Shown here: positions 16,748 to 25,051 of the stretch, piece after piece | Numbering within the stretch: the first letter of the stretch is position 1 | Layout of the letters: the number at the start of each line of letters is the position of its first letter | From: Streptomyces sp. NRRL F-5122 | GTDB lineage: Bacteria > Actinomycetota > Actinomycetes > Streptomycetales > Streptomycetaceae | Direction of reading: 5' to 3' | DNA length: 49,077 nucleotides | Assembly: GCF_001507435.1 (NCBI RefSeq) | Contig: NZ_LMWH01000255.1 | Span: 1-49,077 of the forward strand | The notes under the pieces: generated by a model | The model's input: only the letters and a program-made list of their open reading frames with translations | The model's database searches: none | Told to the model about the DNA's origin: nothing | Made by a program: the position numbers and the translations under genes

Positions 16748-17704
16748 ATGGTTGCCGAACCCACCACCGGACCGCCCCTGGCCTCCCGCGGCGTGGCGCC
16801 CGTCATCGTTCCGGCCGCGGACCTGCCGCAGCCGGCGTCCCCCACCGGGCCCGGACGCCGTCGGCACCACATGCTGTCCAAGGCGTCGTTCTGGCGGTTG
16901 CCGATGCTCCTGCTGGCCGCCTCCTTCATGGTGATCCCGCTGTGGCTGCTGGTGGTCAACGCCTTCAAATCCGAACAGGACGTCCGCGAAGCCCCGTTCG
17001 GCCTGCCGTTGGGCCGCCTGACCCTGGCGCCTCTGCGTGCCGCCCTCACCGATCCAGACTTCGACGTCGTGCGGGCTTACGCCATCACGCTGCTCTTCGT
17101 CCTGCTCGTCAACGTCCTGTCGCTGGTGGTCTCCGCCCCCGTGTCGTTCGTGATCGCCCGCGGCACGACCCGGTGGCACACCGCGCTGCTGCTGCTGTTC
17201 GTGGCGGGGACGTTCGTACCGAGCCAGGTGCTGCTGATCCCGGTGGTCTACGTCCTGAAGTACCTGGGGCTGATGGGCACCGTCACCGGCTTCGTGCTCT
17301 TCGAGACCGCGCTGACGCTCCCGGTGTCGGTGTTCTTGTACAGCGCCTACATCCGGACCATCCCCAGGGAGCTGGACCAGGCCGCCGCCGTGGACGGCCT
17401 GGGAAGGCTGCGCACTTTCCACTTGGTCGTACTGCCGCTGATGCGGCCGATCGTGGCGACGGCGGTGATCCTGCACAGCCTCAGCGTGTGGAACGACTTC
17501 GCCAACCCGCAGATCATCCTGGGGCCCGGAAGCGGGCTGTACACCGTCACCACCGGGGTCTACGCGGCGGTCGGCAAGTACTCGACGCACTACGAGGTGG
17601 TCTTCCCCAACCTGCTCCTGGCCGTCGCTCCCGCACTCGCCTTCTTCGCGATCATGCAACGGCACATCATCGGCGGCCTCACCTCCGGCGCAATGAAGGG
17701 CTGA
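16748..17704 (+). CDS. Sugar ABC transporter permease (MalG-like)
   Basis: 318 residues. A 40-residue polar N-terminus precedes six membrane helices. The MalG-type features are present: LLVVNAFKSEQDV after helix 1 and the EAA-loop equivalent DQAAAVDGLGRLRTFHLVVLP. ATG 16748 was chosen because GGGGG ends seven bases upstream; GTG 16742 overlapping the previous stop is an alternative. It forms the heterodimeric channel with the preceding permease. The C-terminal ...QRHIIGGLTSGAMKG is the usual ending for the family. Confidence 0.92.
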   Translation: MVAEPTTGPPLASRGVAPVIVPAADLPQPASPTGPGRRRHHMLSKASFWRLPMLLLAASFMVIPLWLLVVNAFKSEQDVREAPFGLPLGRLTLAPLRAALTDPDFDVVRAYAITLLFVLLVNVLSLVVSAPVSFVIARGTTRWHTALLLLFVAGTFVPSQVLLIPVVYVLKYLGLMGTVTGFVLFETALTLPVSVFLYSAYIRTIPRELDQAAAVDGLGRLRTFHLVVLPLMRPIVATAVILHSLSVWNDFANPQIILGPGSGLYTVTTGVYAAVGKYSTHYEVVFPNLLLAVAPALAFFAIMQRHIIGGLTSGAMKG

Positions 17705-17705
17705 C

Positions 17706-19676
17706 ATGACCGCACACGACGGCGCCACCCCGGCCTACTCGGCGCCCATCGAGATCACCGCCTCCGTCCCCACCGGACCACCTCCCACCTGGGCCGTGCT
17801 CCAGCGCCGACTCTTCGACGAACTCGACGCCGCGTGGCGGCTGTTCAGAGACCGCTACACCGAGCCCGACGGACGGCTGCGCTTCTCTGGCGCCCTCGTC
17901 GACCGGGACGGCGGGGACGACTTCTACGAAGCGTTCTTCAACTGGCCCGCTCTGTACCGCCTGGGCGGCGCTGACGACCTGCTGCCTGCTGCGAAACACC
18001 ACTGGGAAGGAGTGACCCGGCAGCTCACGGAACTGGGCCTGTACCGGAACGAGTTCGAGCGGGGATACGACTGGTTCCACCAGGGTGAGGCGCTGCTGAT
18101 GTTCTACGGCATCTGCGCCGCGGACCCCACCGACCGGCGCTTCAGGGAACGGGCCGTCCGCTTCGCCGAGCAGTACCTCCCCGGAAGCGACACCGGCAAT
18201 TACGACGCCGGCATCCGTGCCCTGCGCGCTCCGCACAACGGCTCGGACGGCCCGCGGCCCGGTCTCGGACCCCAGTGGGACGACCGGTTCGGTCATGAGC
18301 AGAAGACGATGCGGCCCTACGGTCTGCCCCTGCGTGACGTGCCCGGCGTCCGTACGTGGGACGACCTGGCCCACGGGGACAACGCCGCTCGGATGGGCCG
18401 GCACATGCGGGAGCGCCTGGGCCGCGGGGACACTGCGGTCAACCTCGCGGCCGCCGCTCTCGTCGTCAACGCCTGGCTCTACGACCACGACCCGCACCTG
18501 GCGGCCTGGGTGCTGGAGTACGTCGACGCCTGGCGCGAGAGAGCGGACGCACTGGGCACCATGCCCGACAACGTCGGCCTGTCCGGCCGGGTCGGTGAGT
18601 ACCACGACGGCCGCTGGTTCGGCGGCCACTACGGCTGGACCTGGCCACACGGTGTGCATTCGGTCGGCGCGGCCGCGCTGGTGGGGGCCATCAGTGCCGG
18701 AATGGTGGACGGCGGTGCCCACCGGCTGGACCTCGCACGGCGGCCTCTGGACCAGGTGTGGGACCAGCGCCGCACCGGCATGCCGTTCGACAGCCACGCC
18801 ACCCGCCGTCCCGGCTGGGCCCACGCCGTGGGCCTGGGTGACGGGCGGACCGTCAACGCGCTACCTACCCGCCTGGGCCCGGACGGGTGGTTCGACCATC
18901 AGCCCGCGCAAGTCGCCTACTGGACCTGGCTGTGGTGGTTCGGCATGCAGGATCAGGACCGCGCACGCCTGGAGGCGCTTCGCGCCCACTCCGGTTACGA
19001 GTGGAACACCGTACATGCCTTCCGTGACAAGGAGGAGGCCGGACACGAACCTCCGTGGCTGGCCTACCTCGACGGCGACAACCCCGACTACCCCGAGCGG
19101 GCACTGCGGATGGCCCTGGCACAGGTGTCCCACCGGGCAGCCCTCATCGCGGCCGACACCCCCGGGTCGGACGACCAGGACCTGCACCGGTGGCAGCGAG
19201 TCAACCCGGTGGTGACCGAGGTGCTCACCCAGCTCACCACCGGAGCACCGCAGACCCTCTACAACGGCGGTCTGCCCCTCACCCGGATCCGTTACGACGA
19301 TCTGGTCACCGCGCGCCCGGGCCTGCCTCCCGACGTCGCGGCCCTCGTCGAACACCTCGACGCGGGGAGCACCACCGTGCACCTGGTCAACGTCAGTGCG
19401 GTGCACACGCGCCGACTGCGGCTGCTGGCGGGCGGTTTCGGCGAGCACCTGATTACCTCGGCGCGCTGGAACCGCGGGGACGGCCGGTACCCGGGCGACT
19501 CCCACGACTACCACCTGCCGGCCGGTGAGGAGATCGGCGACTCGGCCCCGGTACACGACAACAGTCTCCACGTCACCCTGCCCCCGGGGCGCCGCATCCG
19601 ACTGCGCCTAAACATGCAGCTCCACGCCCGCCCCTTCACCCATCACCCATCCCCCACGACCTTCCGGAGACCTTGA
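17706..19676 (+). CDS. Uncharacterised 656-residue helical, probably carbohydrate-active protein
   Basis: Not a family I recognise. The sequence is almost wholly helical with many Trp/His-rich loops at regular intervals: FFNWPALYRLGG (about 78-89), GYDWFHQGEALLMFYG, LGPQWDDRFGHEQKT, GDTAVNLAAAALVVNAWLYD, DNVGLSG...WFGGHYGWTWPHG, and a beta-rich C-terminal 120 residues. This is the look of an (alpha/alpha) toroid glycosidase, lyase or epimerase with a C-terminal beta domain. No signal peptide, so it acts in the cytoplasm on an imported saccharide. ATG starts two bases after the permease stop, and its TGA overlaps the next start, so it is a core member of the operon. Acidic and His residues in the WDDRFGHEQ and GWTWPHGVH loops are candidates for catalysis. 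Confidence 0.8.
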   Translation: MTAHDGATPAYSAPIEITASVPTGPPPTWAVLQRRLFDELDAAWRLFRDRYTEPDGRLRFSGALVDRDGGDDFYEAFFNWPALYRLGGADDLLPAAKHHWEGVTRQLTELGLYRNEFERGYDWFHQGEALLMFYGICAADPTDRRFRERAVRFAEQYLPGSDTGNYDAGIRALRAPHNGSDGPRPGLGPQWDDRFGHEQKTMRPYGLPLRDVPGVRTWDDLAHGDNAARMGRHMRERLGRGDTAVNLAAAALVVNAWLYDHDPHLAAWVLEYVDAWRERADALGTMPDNVGLSGRVGEYHDGRWFGGHYGWTWPHGVHSVGAAALVGAISAGMVDGGAHRLDLARRPLDQVWDQRRTGMPFDSHATRRPGWAHAVGLGDGRTVNALPTRLGPDGWFDHQPAQVAYWTWLWWFGMQDQDRARLEALRAHSGYEWNTVHAFRDKEEAGHEPPWLAYLDGDNPDYPERALRMALAQVSHRAALIAADTPGSDDQDLHRWQRVNPVVTEVLTQLTTGAPQTLYNGGLPLTRIRYDDLVTARPGLPPDVAALVEHLDAGSTTVHLVNVSAVHTRRLRLLAGGFGEHLITSARWNRGDGRYPGDSHDYHLPAGEEIGDSAPVHDNSLHVTLPPGRRIRLRLNMQLHARPFTHHPSPTTFRRP

Positions 19677-20497
19677 TGGCAGCGACCGTTCCGCACTCTG
19701 CCGGCCCCGACGCCGGTTCCTACGCCGGCCCCGAGGCTCCCCCCGTGTGGGACCTTCCGGTGCGCGGCGAGCCGTGGGAGCGACCCGACGACGAACTGGT
19801 GCAGCGGCTGAACCGGGTGAGCTCGGCCACCGCCTGCGCCAAGATGCACGAACTGGGCATCCGGCGCACCTACATGGCCGGGCCGACCGCCCTGCAGCCG
19901 GGCAACAAGATCACGGGCCCGGCCCGCACCCTGCAGTTCATGCCGCAGCGCGAGGACGTGGCCAGCGGCCTGGCGCAGGAGTACGTCGAGCGCAGCACCG
20001 CCCTGTGGGCGGTGCTGGAGGCTGTTCAGCCGGGCGACGTCCTCGTGGTGCAGGCTTACGGCAGTGCTTTCACCGGATGCCTGGGCGACATGCTGGTGCG
20101 CTACTTCAAGCGCCGGGGCGGTGCCGGCATCGTCGTAGACGGGCGGATCCGGGACGCGCCCCGAGTGCGGCAGCTGGGCGTTCCCATCTGGTGCACGGGC
20201 AGCACTCCGCACTACGCGTCGCAGTCCGAACTGTTTCCCTGGGCGTACGACGTGCCCGTGGCAGCGGGAGGCGTGCTCACCCTCCCGGGCGACCTGGTCG
20301 TGGCGGACGACGACGGCGCCGTGGTGGTCCCGGTGTCGACGGCCCAGCAGGTCATCGACAGTGCCTTCGACCACGAACAGTGGGAGGAGTTCAGCCGCAC
20401 ACGGATAGACGCGGGGGCACGGCTGTCGGACTACTACCCCCTGACCCCGGACAGCAGGGAGGAGTTCGAGCAATGGCGCGCGGCACGGGAGAACTGA
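19676..20497 (+). CDS. RraA-like aldolase/decarboxylase family protein
   Basis: 273 residues from ATG 19676, overlapping the previous stop. Relatives either inhibit RNase E (RraA) or, when a G-x-x-L...R-D signature is present, act as class II 4-hydroxy-2-oxoacid aldolases. Here GDMLVRYFKRRGGAGIVVDG (137-156) and DGRIRD (155-160) preserve that aldolase signature (GD...R-D). It is longer than the 160-residue RNase regulator because of an N-terminal 45-residue extension and a C-terminal tail. In this operon it most plausibly splits a 2-keto-3-deoxy sugar acid to pyruvate and an aldehyde (inference). The next gene starts inside its 3' end. Confidence 0.85.
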   Translation: MAATVPHSAGPDAGSYAGPEAPPVWDLPVRGEPWERPDDELVQRLNRVSSATACAKMHELGIRRTYMAGPTALQPGNKITGPARTLQFMPQREDVASGLAQEYVERSTALWAVLEAVQPGDVLVVQAYGSAFTGCLGDMLVRYFKRRGGAGIVVDGRIRDAPRVRQLGVPIWCTGSTPHYASQSELFPWAYDVPVAAGGVLTLPGDLVVADDDGAVVVPVSTAQQVIDSAFDHEQWEEFSRTRIDAGARLSDYYPLTPDSREEFEQWRAAREN

Positions 20498-21438
20498 GGG
20501 CCAGCCAGGACCGGTCCGAACGGGGGCAGGGCGGCCGGCCCGCCCTGCCCCCGTTCGGACTCGGCTGCGCCCCTATCGGCAACCTCTACGGCTACGTGGA
20601 TCCGGACACCGCGATGGCCACCGTGCATACAAGTGTCGAGCTCGGTGCGACGCTGCTGGACACGGCACCTCTGTACGGCGACGGCCTGTCCGAAGAACGG
20701 GTCGGTCAGGCACTGGCCACCGTGGACCGGGCGCGGGTGCAGCTCGCGACGAAGGTCGGCTGGCTGATCGGTGCGGGCACGGCGCCCCGGCCCGCCTTCG
20801 GACGTGACGACGTACTGCGCAGTCTCGAGGGCAGTATGAAGCGTCTTGGCGTCCACCGGTTCGACGTAGTGCACGTGCACGATGCGGAGGAGCACCTGGA
20901 CGAGGCGGTGAGGCACGCGGTGCCGGCCCTGCTGCGGCTGCGGGACGAGGGTGTCGTGGGCGCCGTCGGAGCCGGGATGAACCACAGCGCGCCGCTCGCG
21001 GAACTCGTACGGCGGGCCGACCTGGACGTGGTGCTGATAGCCGGCCGGTACACCTTGCTCGAGCAGCCGGCGCTCGGCGACCTGCTGCCCCTGTGCGCCT
21101 CGCGAGGTGTCAGGGTCGTTGCAGGCGGTGTATACAACTCGGGCCTGCTCGCCGACCCCCGTCCGGGCGCGCCGTACAACTACCAACCCGCCCCGGACGC
21201 GGTGCTGCGCCGGGCGCTGGCCCTCCGGGAGGTGTGCGCCCGGTACGACGTGCCGCTCAGGGCCGCGGCCCAGCAGTTCCCTCTCGGGCACCCGGCCGTC
21301 GTCTCGGTCGTCGTTGGTGCCGTATCGCCTGCGGAGGTGGCGGGCAACCTGGAACTGGCCCGCCACCCGATTCCGGCCGAGATGTGGGCGCAGCTGCGCG
21401 AGGCGGGGCTGCTGGACTCGGCCACGCCGGTCCCCTGA
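20473..21438 (+). CDS. Aldo/keto reductase, L-fucose/aldose dehydrogenase-like
   Basis: 321 residues. The start ATG 20473 lies inside the aldolase gene and has an excellent AGGGAGGAG eight bases upstream. The AKR tetrad is complete: Asp63 and Tyr68 in LLDTAPLYGDGLSE, Lys94 in ATKVG, and His134 (or 136) in VVHVHDAEE. The FGLGCAPIGNLYG opening and the YNY.PA segment match the aldose-1-dehydrogenase/pyridoxal dehydrogenase branch, members of which oxidise L-fucose or D-arabinose to lactones. In context it probably performs the first oxidation of the imported sugar (inference). Confidence 0.88.
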   Translation: MARGTGELRASQDRSERGQGGRPALPPFGLGCAPIGNLYGYVDPDTAMATVHTSVELGATLLDTAPLYGDGLSEERVGQALATVDRARVQLATKVGWLIGAGTAPRPAFGRDDVLRSLEGSMKRLGVHRFDVVHVHDAEEHLDEAVRHAVPALLRLRDEGVVGAVGAGMNHSAPLAELVRRADLDVVLIAGRYTLLEQPALGDLLPLCASRGVRVVAGGVYNSGLLADPRPGAPYNYQPAPDAVLRRALALREVCARYDVPLRAAAQQFPLGHPAVVSVVVGAVSPAEVAGNLELARHPIPAEMWAQLREAGLLDSATPVP

Positions 21439-21515
21439 GCGGTCCGTGCACCGGACAAGAGCCGTGCGCCGCCGTACGGCAGCAACCGGAAACCCACCCA
21501 AGGAAGGTGCCGCAC

Positions 21516-22298
21516 ATGACATCGACTCGTTCCGCAGGTCATGACGGGGGTACGTTCGGCGGACTCACCGCTCTGGTCACCGGCGGCGCCTCGGGCATTG
21601 GCCTGGCCACCGCCCGGCTCATGATCGCCGAAGGGGCACGTGTGGTCGTACTCGACCTGGCCGAGCAGGTTCCCGGGCGGTTCGCCGCCCACCTGCGCGC
21701 CGACATTCGCGACGACGCCGCGGTCGTGGCCGCCGTCCACGAGGCGGTCTCCGTGCTGGGCGGGCTCGACGTCCTGGTCAACAACGCGGGGATCGGGGCG
21801 CAGGGGAAGGTCGAGGACAATTCCGACGAGGAGTGGCACCGGGTACTGGATACCAACGTCGTCGGCATGGTGCGGGTGACCCGGGCTGTGCTGCCGGCCC
21901 TGCGTGCCTCGGCACACGCGGCGGTCGTCAACGTCGGCTCCATCGCCGCCACGGCCGGGCTGCCGCAGCGGGTACTTTACTCGGCCGGGAAGGGAGCGGT
22001 GGTGGCGATGACCCGGGCCATGGCCGCCGATCTGTTGCCGGCCGGCATCCGGGTCAATGCTGTCAACCCCGGCACCGCGGACACCCCGTGGATCGGCCGA
22101 CTTCTTGAGCGGGCTCTGGACCCGGCGGCCGAGTACGCGATGCTGGCGGCTCGACAGCCGCACGGCCGTTTGGTCAGCGCCGACGAAGTCGCTGCCGCGA
22201 TCGCGTACCTGGCTTCTCCCGCTGCCGCGTCCACCACCGGATCGTGCCTGTCCGTGGACGGCGGAATGGACGGCCTGCGGCTGCGGAGGGAGGAGTGA
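21516..22298 (+). CDS. SDR-family dehydrogenase of the sugar operon
   Basis: 260 residues, classical short-chain dehydrogenase. Cofactor loop TGGASGIGLA, with Asp at the end of strand 2 (VVLDLAEQV) favouring NAD+; NNAG; catalytic Ser in NVGSIAATAG and YSAGK for Tyr/Lys. The C-terminal CLSVDGGMDGLR closes the substrate pocket. AAGGAAGG precedes the ATG. Members with this layout oxidise 2-keto-3-deoxy-L-fuconate or L-fucose. It lies 77 bp after the reductase gene and overlaps the amidohydrolase start by four bases (GTGA). Confidence 0.88.
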   Translation: MTSTRSAGHDGGTFGGLTALVTGGASGIGLATARLMIAEGARVVVLDLAEQVPGRFAAHLRADIRDDAAVVAAVHEAVSVLGGLDVLVNNAGIGAQGKVEDNSDEEWHRVLDTNVVGMVRVTRAVLPALRASAHAAVVNVGSIAATAGLPQRVLYSAGKGAVVAMTRAMAADLLPAGIRVNAVNPGTADTPWIGRLLERALDPAAEYAMLAARQPHGRLVSADEVAAAIAYLASPAAASTTGSCLSVDGGMDGLRLRREE

Positions 22299-23227
22299 GC
22301 GCCACGGGACGGCACCCCGCTCCGCTGGTGCCCCCGGCCACTGAGCCCGACCCCATAGAAGCGGGGCGCGCACCGGGAGCCCCGCCCGCCCCGCGCATCG
22401 ACGCGCACCACCATGTGTGGGACCTCAACGTCCGTGACCAGCCCTGGACCCATGGTCTCGCCGCCCTGAACCGCACTTTTTCAGCCGACGACCTGCGCCC
22501 GGCGCTGAACCGGCACGCGATCGACGCCACCGTCGTCGTGCAGACGTTGCCCACCGAGCAGGAGACGGCCGAACTGCTCGCCCTGGCTGCCGAGGACCTG
22601 CACGTCAAGGCGGTCGTCGGCTGGACCGATCTCGCCGACGCCGCCGTCGCGGAACGCCTCGCCGCACTACGGGACGGGCCGGGAGGGTCGGCCCTCGTCG
22701 GTATCCGGCACGCGACACAGAGCGAGACCGATCCCGGTTGGCTGTCACAGCCGGACGTTCGCCGCGGCCTGCGGGCCGTGGCCGCTGCGGGGCTCGTCTA
22801 CGAGCTGCTCGTCCGTCCGGATCAACTAACCGACGCCGTACACGCCGTTCGCGGACTGCCCGAAGTCCGCTTCGTATTGGACCACGCGGGCAATCCCGTG
22901 ATCGACGCGGACGGCCTGTCCGCCTGGACGGCGCTCATGACCGAGCTGGCCGCTTCTCCCAATGTCGCTGTCAAGCTGTCCGGCCTGGTCACCCGGACCA
23001 TCGCACCCCCTTTGCGTGCTTTGCGCCCCTACACGGAGGTCCTGCTGTCGGTTCTGGGACCACATCGCCTCATGTACGGCTCGGACTGGCCGGTGTGTCT
23101 CCTCGCGGCTCCCTACGACGAGGTGATCACCCTCGCCGAGGCACTCACCCAGGATTTGAGCGCTCACGACCACGATGCGGTCTTCGGCGACACAGCCGGC
23201 CACTGGTACGGGATCGGCGGCGCATGA
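22295..23227 (+). CDS. Amidohydrolase-family lactonase (L-fuconolactonase-like)
   Basis: 310 residues from GTG 22295 with GGAGGGAGGA just upstream. COG3618-type TIM-barrel hydrolase: metal-site start RIDAHHHVWDL (His at 38-40), the LDHAGNP strand-end His and the catalytic-metal Asp in LMYGSDWPV. The 30-residue Pro/Ala-rich N-terminus is extra. Relatives hydrolyse L-fucono-1,5-lactone, L-rhamnonolactone or 2-pyrone carboxylates. Following an aldose dehydrogenase, lactone opening is the expected next step. Its stop codon is within a 37-bp tandem duplication. Confidence 0.88.
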   Translation: MSATGRHPAPLVPPATEPDPIEAGRAPGAPPAPRIDAHHHVWDLNVRDQPWTHGLAALNRTFSADDLRPALNRHAIDATVVVQTLPTEQETAELLALAAEDLHVKAVVGWTDLADAAVAERLAALRDGPGGSALVGIRHATQSETDPGWLSQPDVRRGLRAVAAAGLVYELLVRPDQLTDAVHAVRGLPEVRFVLDHAGNPVIDADGLSAWTALMTELAASPNVAVKLSGLVTRTIAPPLRALRPYTEVLLSVLGPHRLMYGSDWPVCLLAAPYDEVITLAEALTQDLSAHDHDAVFGDTAGHWYGIGGA

Positions 23228-23290
23228 ACACCCACCGCACCCGAGCAGCACCGTCGGCGCATGAACACCCACCGCACCCGAGCAGCACCG
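23218..23290. repeat. 37-bp tandem duplication at the amidohydrolase stop
   Basis: The sequence beginning CGGCGCATGAACACCCACCG at 23218 is repeated immediately at 23255, offset 37 bp, identical to the last base or two. The first copy includes the TGA of the amidohydrolase gene. It is a recent slippage duplication or the edge of a rearrangement. Confidence 0.8.
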
Positions 23291-24271
23291 CCCCGGTCCG
23301 ACCCCGCGCCGCGCTGGTCGGGGCGGCAGGGCCTCGCGTCCACCGTCCGCCCGGGAACTTCCGTAATCGAGCGAGTAGCTGAGTCAGCCGGCTCCGTGGC
23401 CGTGTCCCGTCGATCTGTCCGGCAAGGACGAGGTTGCGACGGCGTGCGATGCCGGTGCTCCTGCAGTGGGATGCCAGCCGCACAGCTTGCCACGGTGGGA
23501 TTCGGCTGACTGGGAGGATCATAGGGGCTGGTCGTACGCGCTGCTCGGACTCCACTCCGACGACGTGCTGCTCTCCAGCGTCCTTACCTCGGTCGAAACG
23601 ACCTACGCCGCTCCGGAGGTGACGCCGACGTTGCCCAGGAACTCGTGGTGCACCGGCGGCTGCCCCAGGCCCGCTACCGCACCGAGTGACCGCGGGCAAC
23701 GCGCTCGGCCTCCCACCGCTGGGGTCCAGGATGGGGGAGGAGATCACGGAGGGGAGGACGTGCAGCCTCGAAGCCCAACTCGCCCCGTACCTCACCACAC
23801 CACCTCGCGCTCCTGACCCTTGTCGGCGGGAACGTCCTAGGCAGCGGCCGGTTGGCCTCGACCTGCCCCAGCCGTCCGCCGTAAGGGCAGACGAGCCGGG
23901 GCCGCCGGCGGAGAACACCGCGCCCAGGCCCTCCCACAGGATGACGTCCGGACCAGGTTCGTACTCGCCGGTGGTCTCGTTCAGGGCCTCGGGCTGGGCC
24001 GGAACATCTGGAAGCTATCCACGAGGATCCGCTTCAACACCGGTTCGAGGACTGCCAGCGAGATGGGCTGCTCATGCGTTCGAGTGAAGGCGCCCGCGCG
24101 GACACTCTCAGGCGTTTCCCTTTGGAGCCGTTACACGGCACTAACATGCCCCTCGAGATGTCCTCGAAGGGCACGGTGAACCGCCCATTCCACTGCCGGA
24201 ACGTCGACGGCTGGCGTCGCTCCATAAACGGAATCACCGTGCCGGTGCCAGGCATTGCGCTCCGCAGCGAT
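23291..24271. other. Decayed region without an intact gene
   Basis: About 980 bp. On the plus strand, WSYALLGLHSDDVLLSSVL (about 23530-23590) and, one frame over, DVAQELVVHRRLPQARYRTE followed by a stop (to about 23690) look like pieces of one lost gene of unknown family. On the minus strand, ISLAVLEPVLKRILVDSFQ (about 24000-24060) and NETTGEYEPGPDVILWEGLG (about 23920-23980) look like the start of a phage structural protein, broken by a frameshift. Neither assignment is firm. Confidence 0.35.
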
Positions 24272-24856
24272 CTATGCCCCTCTCTCGTTGTGCAGGATCG
24301 CAGCCCTGGCTACCCAGGCCAAGATGCTCTGTCCCCGTATGGACAGCCCGATCCGGTTCCAGTGGAAGATCACGTGGTAGCTGAGTACCTGCCTCAGCCC
24401 TCGGTCGAGCGTCCTCGACCGGACCGCACGGTCGAGTTCCTGACCCGCCGCGCGGAAGGCCGCGGCCCAATCGGCGACGGGCTCCAGCAGCCCGCCGGGG
24501 CGCAGCAGGGCATCGCTGTCGGAAGAGCAGGGGCCGGATCTCCTGAGCGCGGGCGTTAAGGTGGTCTGCCGAGACATCGTTGATGGCCGATCGGTGCTCG
24601 TCCGTGATGACGCGGTGCCAGACATCCCCCTGCTCGTACCACTCCAGTGCGGCGGCGCACATCATGCTCGTGCAAAGGAGGACGGACAGCTCCCGAGGCC
24701 CCACGGGCAGATCGGTGCGTTGCCGCAATCGCTGTGCCTCGCGGCTGTCGGCGATGAACAGGGCGTGCGCGGCCGTCATGCTGGCCGCACCCCCGAACGC
24801 TGCGGTTTCCGGCTCGTAGATACCCGGCCGCCACCTTTGAAGGTGTCCATCGGCGA
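24272..24856 (-). pseudogene. Lantibiotic/thiopeptide dehydratase-type (SpaB_C) remnant
   Basis: Reading leftward from 24856, the frame gives ADGHLQRWRPGIYEPETAAF, AHALFIADSREAQ, ELSVLLCTSMMCAAALEWYE and QGDVWHRV. After a frameshift near 24510 it continues with LLRPGGLLEPVADWAAAF, RGLRQVLSYHVIFHWNRIGL and ILAWVARAAIL before TGA 24272. This order (YEPE..RYGG, ADS, LLL...WYEQGDVW, HVIFHWNRLGLS) is the signature of the thiopeptide-type bacteriocin biosynthesis domain that handles glutamyl-tRNA elimination. The N-terminal third is missing and is replaced by the inverted-repeat element. No precursor or other lanthipeptide gene is nearby. Confidence 0.78.
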
Positions 24857-24997
24857 CTAGACGGTATGTAGGTGCCGGTCGTGGGCCCGGGCCTCCCGCA
24901 AATGTAGGCACTACCGGCCAGGCTGCGCCCGGCCGGCAACCCACGACAACTTGCGAGCGAGGCCCGGGCGCACGACCGGCACCTACATACCGTCTAG
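24857..24997. repeat. 141-bp element with 39-bp near-perfect inverted repeats
   Basis: The left arm is 24857-24895 and the right arm 24959-24997. Comparing left arm with the reverse complement of the right gives 38 of 39 matches. Both outer ends are CTAG, followed inward by ACGGTATGTAGGTGCC. The 63-bp centre contains a smaller CCGGCC/GGCCGG hairpin and no ORF of note. The layout is MITE-like (paired terminal repeats, no coding capacity) or a giant hairpin. It abuts the truncated SpaB_C-type pseudogene. Confidence 0.85.
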
Positions 24998-24998
24998 G

Positions 24999-25036
24999 CA
25001 CGGGGTCGTACGGCCCGAAGGCGGCAAGACCCCGTG
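24999..25036 (-). terminator. Hairpin after the 2'-5' RNA ligase gene
   Basis: CACGGGGTC (24999-25007) pairs perfectly with GACCCCGTG (25028-25036). It lies 15 bp beyond the minus-strand stop at 25052, as expected of a terminator. It is directly adjacent to the 141-bp inverted-repeat element but distinct from it. Confidence 0.6.
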
Positions 25037-25051
25037 TGTCACCATGCCTTC

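Noticed and set aside
16601..17728. 375-codon frame antisense to the MalG-like permease
   Set aside because: Rich in H, Q, D and R as expected for the complement of membrane-protein codons in high-GC DNA.
19676..20497. RNase E inhibitor RraA as the function
   Set aside because: The protein is much longer than RraA, retains the aldolase-type GD...RD residues and sits inside a sugar-catabolic operon.
23218..23290. Possible CRISPR-like repeat
   Set aside because: Only two directly abutting copies with no spacers. It is a simple tandem duplication.
24857..24997. Interpretation of the 39-bp inverted repeat as a plain transcription terminator
   Set aside because: Arms are too long and widely spaced (63-bp centre) for an intrinsic terminator, and a separate conventional hairpin for the ligase gene lies at 24999-25036.
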